The position numbers and the translations under genes are program-made. A DNA stretch of 10,768 nt from UBA8437 sp003445035 (GTDB lineage Bacteria > Planctomycetota > Planctomycetia > Planctomycetales > Planctomycetaceae). Positions 6,805 to 10,768 of this stretch are shown here, piece after piece. The notes under the pieces were generated by a model. That model saw nothing but the letters and a program-made list of their open reading frames with translations, had not been told where the DNA came from and ran no database searches. The stretch spans positions 1 through 10,768 of the forward strand of contig CALCHI010000177.1 in assembly GCA_937901285.1 (NCBI GenBank), written 5' to 3'. Every line of letters starts with the position of its first letter. Positions within the stretch are counted from its first letter, which is position 1.

Positions 6805-6824
6805 CCCCGGTGTCTCCCCGGTGT
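6805..6824. repeat. 9-bp tandem repeat in front of comEC
   Basis: CCCCGGTGT occurs at 6805-6813 and again at 6816-6824, an 11-base period or about one helical turn. The pair lies between the predicted -10 box (6827-6832) and the comEC start (6778), so it covers the expected transcription start. Two same-face half-sites are typical of an operator for a regulator binding direct repeats, but the short GC-rich unit could also arise by chance. Confidence 0.3.
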
Positions 6825-6826
6825 TG

Positions 6827-6854
6827 AGCCTACCAGCGTTGATCGGATTGGCAA
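6827..6854 (-). promoter_or_regulatory. Tentative comEC promoter
   Basis: On the minus strand, TTGCCA (plus 6849-6854, 5 of 6 consensus matches) is followed after 16 bases by TAGGCT (6827-6832, 3 of 6). It sits in the 99-base gap between the DUF1501 stop and the comEC start. The -10 is weak. Read-through from the upstream operon remains possible because no convincing terminator is seen after the DUF1501 gene. Confidence 0.3.
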
Positions 6855-6877
6855 CAGGTGATCTGCCGGTTGCGTTT

Positions 6878-8347
6878 CTAGGCGATCACCGCATCGATGG
6901 GACGCCCGTAGTCGATCTCGAGTCGCTTGCGACCGGGGATCTCCAGCCGTTTGGCATCAAGGCCCAGTTGCTGCATCACCGTCGCGTGCACATCGGTGAC
7001 GTAATGGCGGTGCTCGGTGGCGTGGAAACCCAGTTCGTCGGTCGCCCCGTGGGCGATGCCTCCCTTGAGGCCCCCGCCAGCCATCCAGATGCTGAAACCG
7101 TAGGGGTGGTGGTCGCGGCCGCTGGAGTTCTGGGCTCCCGGTGTGCGGCCAAATTCGGTGCCCCACACCACCAGGGTCTCGTCGAGCAGTCCGCGGGCTT
7201 TCAGGTCGCCGATCAATGCGGCGATCGGCTGGTCGGTCTCGAGACACACTCTGGCGTGGCCTGTCCGGAGGTTGCTGTGCCCATCCCACCGGCCGGCACC
7301 GCCATTGGACCCGTGAAAGATCTGCACGAACCTTACGCCCCGCTCGACCATCCGACGGGCCGCGAGGCACTGCTGGCCGAAGGTCCGGGTGGTGGAGTTG
7401 TCTATCCCGTACTTCGACCGGGTCGACTTCGTTTCGCTGGAGAACTCCATGACCTCCGGAACCGTCATCTGCATGCGGTAGGCCAACTGGTAAGACTTGA
7501 TCCGGGCCCGCAGGGTGGCGTCGTCGGGGTGTTCGGCCGCCGTCAACTGGTTCAGACGGTCGAGCAACTTGAACTGGCCCCGCTGCTCCTCGCGGTAGAG
7601 GGCTCCGCCGGGTGTGGCAAATGGCAGGGGACGTGCCGGGTTGACGTCCAGTTGCACGCCGTTGTGTTCAGGGCCGAGGTAGTTGGCCCCGTGGGCCCCC
7701 TGGCCACCACAGCAGTCGGCGATGGGAGTGCCCATCACGATGAACTGTGGCAGGTTGTCATTGAGTGATCCCAGGCCGTAGTGAATCCACGAGCCGACGG
7801 TGGGGAAGAACCCGTCGAGGGAATGCCGTCCGGTGTGAAACTGCAACTGCGCCCCGTGGTTGTTGTCCGTCGTCCACATCGAGCGGACCACGGCCAGGTC
7901 GTCGATGCACTCACCCAGGTGAGGCCACCAGTCGGACACCTCGATCCCGCTCTCGCCCCGTTTCCTGTATCCAACCTGCAGCGGATAGACCTTGGGCCAG
8001 ATGTGGCCGTTGGCGTCGTCGGGGACAACGACCCGCACGTTCTCGTCGACGAAGGGGTTCTTCAACGTCTCGGCAAACGGTGTCTTGTCAATCGAAACGC
8101 CGGCGTACTTGTTCAAGGCCGGCTTGGGATCAAACGTCTCCATTTGACTGGCGCCACCGACCATGAACATCCAGATCACGCTCTTGGCCCGCGGAGCGAT
8201 ATGGGCCAGTCCGTCGGGAACGGAGGTGGTGGGTGCGGCGCGAGTGATGCCGTCATCGGCCAGCATGGCCCCCAGCGCGACGCCGCCCAGGCCACGGGTG
8301 GTATCGAGCAGAAAGTCGCGGCGATTGCTTCGTGCAAAATCGGTCAT
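6878..8347 (-). CDS. DUF1501 family protein with twin-arginine signal
   Basis: This 489-residue protein belongs to the DUF1501 family, which is greatly expanded in Planctomycetota and related to the alkaline phosphatase/sulfatase fold. Residues 8-30 are a twin-arginine signal (NRRDFLL followed by a small-residue hydrophobic stretch), so export in folded form is expected. Family landmarks include MVGGASQMETFDPKP, a His/Asp-rich DRNNHG-like segment (TTDNNHGAQLQFHTGRHS), HGSNGGAGRWDGHSN, WGTEFGRTP (395-403), and a GRDHHPYGFSIWMAGGGLKGG segment rich in possible metal ligands. The catalytic role is not established. The start lies 4 bases after the stop of the PSD1 gene, with GGTGA just upstream, so the two are translationally close and clearly one operon. 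In this phylum DUF1501 proteins routinely accompany PSD1/DUF1553 proteins, and a joint role at the cell envelope is inferred. The length is normal and no damage is seen. Confidence 0.93.
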   Translation of the reverse strand: MTDFARSNRRDFLLDTTRGLGGVALGAMLADDGITRAAPTTSVPDGLAHIAPRAKSVIWMFMVGGASQMETFDPKPALNKYAGVSIDKTPFAETLKNPFVDENVRVVVPDDANGHIWPKVYPLQVGYRKRGESGIEVSDWWPHLGECIDDLAVVRSMWTTDNNHGAQLQFHTGRHSLDGFFPTVGSWIHYGLGSLNDNLPQFIVMGTPIADCCGGQGAHGANYLGPEHNGVQLDVNPARPLPFATPGGALYREEQRGQFKLLDRLNQLTAAEHPDDATLRARIKSYQLAYRMQMTVPEVMEFSSETKSTRSKYGIDNSTTRTFGQQCLAARRMVERGVRFVQIFHGSNGGAGRWDGHSNLRTGHARVCLETDQPIAALIGDLKARGLLDETLVVWGTEFGRTPGAQNSSGRDHHPYGFSIWMAGGGLKGGIAHGATDELGFHATEHRHYVTDVHATVMQQLGLDAKRLEIPGRKRLEIDYGRPIDAVIA

Positions 8348-8351
8348 GGGG

Positions 8352-10768
8352 TCACCGGATCGTCAGGAACTCGTTGTGGTTCAACAGCACCAGCACCAGG
8401 TTCTCACGGGCTCTCAGATGCGGCTGGTCGGCAGGGGGAACCGAGATGGTTTGGCCCTTGCCGAAGGGGGTCAGCTTCTTCGGCTGGCCCAGCAACCGGG
8501 CCTGGCCGGCAAGGAACTCCAGGCAGACGGTCCGTTCGGTCGCACTCGGATCGCGGCCCAGGATTGTCATGAAGACCGTCTCGAGATACCGCAGGTTGTT
8601 TGCCGGGGTGTTCGCGAGTCCGATCGCCTGATCCAGTCGACGAGCCAGCCGCCGGGACTGCTCGATTGCCATTCGGCTGTTGATCAGCGCCAGGGCCTGC
8701 TGCGGCACGACCGTCACGTCTCGCCGGTAGCACTCGTGGGTGCTCGCCGCGTCGAAGAGGTCCAGGAAGGTCATCATTTTTTCCGGGGCGTGTCGGTAGT
8801 AGATGCTGCGGCGGGAGGTCGAGAGCCCGGTGCCGGCATCCAGTTCGGGACCACCCATGCGGGTGTCGAGTCCACCACAGACCCACAGCACGCCGTCGCG
8901 GACCAGTTCGGATTCCAGCCGCTTCGAGTTCATCCGCCAGAGATACCTGTTGTCCGGATCACGACCGCGGGTTTCGGACTGGGGCGGCGAGGGACTGGAT
9001 GACATCCGGTAGGCGGACGAATTCATCATCAGGCGATGCAGGTGTTTCATATCCCACCCGCTTTCGATCAACTCGACAGCCAGCCAGTCCAGTAGCGAGG
9101 GGAAAACCGGTCGTCGGCCATTGTTCCCGAAATCGAAGACCGATGTGACCAACGGGCTGCCGAAGTGACGCATCCAGATGTGGTTCACGCAGACCCGAGC
9201 GGCCAGCGGGTTGCGACGATCGGTGATCCAGCGAGCCAGTGCCAGGCGACGACCGGTGCTGGTTGCCGGGTAGGTCTTCGTCAATGGCGGGTAACTGCGG
9301 TCCATCTTCTTGCCGGAGATGGCCTGTTGTGCCTGCTGCAGTTGTTTGTCCAACTGCTTGCGTTGTGTCTTGGCCTTGGCGAGTGCCTTGTTGTCCTTGG
9401 TGCCCGTGGCGCGTCTTTGTTCGGCGACATTGGCCGCGAGGTCGGCTTCGGCCTTCCGGAGTACCGAGAGGCGATGCAATCGGGCTGCTTTGAGCGACAG
9501 TGCCGGAGATTGGTCCGAAGGAGAACCGGACAGACGAACCTCGTCGGCGGAGATACGTGCCCGCAGGCTGGTCAGGGCGGCTCGTGCGGCCTCGTTCTGT
9601 TTCGCCGATGTGTCCTGGTTGAGCCGTGCTTGCTGAAGATCCACAACGGCGGTTGCGGTTTGAGCCAGGACGAATTTCGCGTTCAAGGCACCGGCACGGA
9701 TCGAATCGAATTCGGCTGCCGCGTCATAGGTCCAGATTGACAGGGTGCCGCGCCGACGGGACGGCAGACGGAACACGAGCTGCCGCTTGCCGTCGATCCA
9801 GGCATTGAGCCACTGTCCACGGACATCAAGTCGCAACTCGTAGTCCCGGTTCCTCTGGAGCTTCAGCGGACGCTGTCCGCCGGTGGGATAGGTGGCCTGG
9901 CCGTTGACCACTCGCGTGAACTGGATCTTTGCTCCCCCGGGGAAGGCGCTCAGGTACACCCCCAGCAGGTTGTCCGCATCGATCCCGTCGAAGCCGATAC
10001 CGACCGAGTGGTAGGTCTTCCCGCCGATGATCTTCAATTTCAGAGTGACGGAAAAATCGGCTGGATGGGGTTCGGTGGTCGAGCACATCTGCCGGGTGTC
10101 AGCAACTTGAGACTGGATCAGCCGCGACCTCTTCCAGGTCCACTTGCCTGTGGTCATTTTCCAGAGACGAGGACGGGGCGTGGAAAAATCATCGGCGAGG
10201 AACGGAGGGCCAACAATCGGTGCGGCGCCGGGGGCCGGTGGCGTTTTCGTCGGAGTCGTGGACGATCGCACGGCCTTGTTGGCGGTGGCGAGTTCTTTTT
10301 GGCGGAGAGCGACAGTCGCCTCGGCCTGTGACAGCAGAGCCCGACGAACCGAAGCACGGGCACCCGGGTAGTAGGTTGTCGCGGGCAACTGAACCGGGGT
10401 GACCTGGAAAGGCTGCTGCAGCTTCAGGAATTCGGGGACCGATGCTGCCAGCGGGTGGTTCTTGTCAGGCCGCTTGTCGTTTCCACGTTCAAACAGGTAG
10501 GTCGGAGTGTCCAGCTTGGCGTCATAGGCCAGAGACAGGCCGTGTTTTTCGGTATCCATCTCGCCGTCGATCGGGTCGGTGCGGATCTGATGCGGCTCAA
10601 AAATTGCGCGGAACCGGTAGTAGTCCTTTTGCGCGACGGGGTCGAACATGTGGTCGTGACACCGAGCACAGTTGATCGTCAGGCCCAGGAAGGCCTTGCC
10701 GGTGTGTTCGATGGTCGCATCGAGCCACGTGTTGCGGTTGAAGAGGTAGTAGTTGCGAGCCAGAAAAC
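8352..10768 (-). CDS. PSD1 / DUF1549-DUF1553 protein with embedded LamG-like domain (N-terminus beyond the right edge)
   Basis: The visible 804 residues start inside the DUF1549 region. Its end carries LGLTINCARCHDH, with a CxxCH haem-binding motif encoded at 10656-10670, followed by FDPVAQKDYYRF. Reading continues without a stop to base 10768, so the internal ATG at 10649 is not the start. Residues about 188-362 form a beta-rich domain (DDFSTPRPRLWKMTTGKWTW and on) resembling a concanavalin/LamG or 3-keto-disaccharide hydrolase (DUF1080) jelly roll. A charged, Ala/Gln-rich probable coiled coil follows (about 362-480). The DUF1553 domain (about 495-804) shows RRLALARWITDRRNPLAARV, NHIWMRHFG, SPLVTSVFDFG and DLFDAASTHECYRRDVTVVPQQALALINS. 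It is the first visible gene of the operon with the DUF1501 gene. Such proteins are probably exported and may take part in redox or polysaccharide processing, but biochemistry is lacking. The upstream part normally contains a signal peptide and more PSD1/PSC1 cytochrome-like sequence. Confidence 0.92.
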   Translation of the reverse strand, partial: FLARNYYLFNRNTWLDATIEHTGKAFLGLTINCARCHDHMFDPVAQKDYYRFRAIFEPHQIRTDPIDGEMDTEKHGLSLAYDAKLDTPTYLFERGNDKRPDKNHPLAASVPEFLKLQQPFQVTPVQLPATTYYPGARASVRRALLSQAEATVALRQKELATANKAVRSSTTPTKTPPAPGAAPIVGPPFLADDFSTPRPRLWKMTTGKWTWKRSRLIQSQVADTRQMCSTTEPHPADFSVTLKLKIIGGKTYHSVGIGFDGIDADNLLGVYLSAFPGGAKIQFTRVVNGQATYPTGGQRPLKLQRNRDYELRLDVRGQWLNAWIDGKRQLVFRLPSRRRGTLSIWTYDAAAEFDSIRAGALNAKFVLAQTATAVVDLQQARLNQDTSAKQNEAARAALTSLRARISADEVRLSGSPSDQSPALSLKAARLHRLSVLRKAEADLAANVAEQRRATGTKDNKALAKAKTQRKQLDKQLQQAQQAISGKKMDRSYPPLTKTYPATSTGRRLALARWITDRRNPLAARVCVNHIWMRHFGSPLVTSVFDFGNNGRRPVFPSLLDWLAVELIESGWDMKHLHRLMMNSSAYRMSSSPSPPQSETRGRDPDNRYLWRMNSKRLESELVRDGVLWVCGGLDTRMGGPELDAGTGLSTSRRSIYYRHAPEKMMTFLDLFDAASTHECYRRDVTVVPQQALALINSRMAIEQSRRLARRLDQAIGLANTPANNLRYLETVFMTILGRDPSATERTVCLEFLAGQARLLGQPKKLTPFGKGQTISVPPADQPHLRARENLVLVLLNHNEFLTIR

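Noticed and set aside
6683..7768. Plus-strand frame of 361 codons across comEC and the DUF1501 gene
   Set aside because: It is the antisense shadow of two well-identified minus-strand genes.
7781..8572. Plus-strand frame of 263 codons opposite DUF1501 and PSD1
   Set aside because: It is antisense to conserved domains and shows no protein-like features of its own.

Overview
The window is GC-rich and gene-dense, and most likely comes from a member of the Planctomycetota. The main evidence is the right third: a PSD1 (DUF1549/DUF1553) protein with a c-type haem motif, followed 4 bases later by a Tat-exported DUF1501 protein. This gene pair is strongly characteristic of that phylum. No rRNA, tRNA, CRISPR array or transposase was seen, and no stretch without a gene is longer than about 230 bases.

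Layout, left to right. Bases 1-150 (minus) hold the first 50 codons of an unrecognised protein that runs off the left edge. A shortened UvrA-like ABC ATPase (278-2842, plus) diverges from it. Convergent with that gene, and separated from it by a 12-bp perfect hairpin, is a small gene for an alkyltransferase-like (ATL) protein (2912-3280, minus). ATL proteins look like O6-methylguanine methyltransferases but have tryptophan in place of the acceptor cysteine, and they are known to flag lesions for UvrA-dependent nucleotide excision repair. The UvrA-like and ATL genes therefore form a plausible DNA-damage module. The ATL gene has a good sigma70-like promoter, a palindrome at its transcription start, and a second 22-bp palindrome shared with the divergent gene for a 157-residue hypothetical protein (3443-3916). 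A very short TPR-like gene follows (4144-4332) and may be frameshifted near its 3' end.

From 4352 to the right edge everything is on the minus strand. There is a full-length ComEC/Rec2 DNA-uptake channel (4352-6778), with a candidate promoter and a 9-bp tandem repeat in front of it. Upstream of it lies the PSD1-DUF1501 operon (8352-10768, cut by the right edge, and 6878-8347). That operon probably makes a secreted or periplasmic pair of planctomycete-specific proteins of unresolved biochemical role.

The most interesting part is 278-3443: a reduced UvrA paralogue beside an ATL protein with an unusual acidic tail, with conspicuous palindromes around the ATL promoter.
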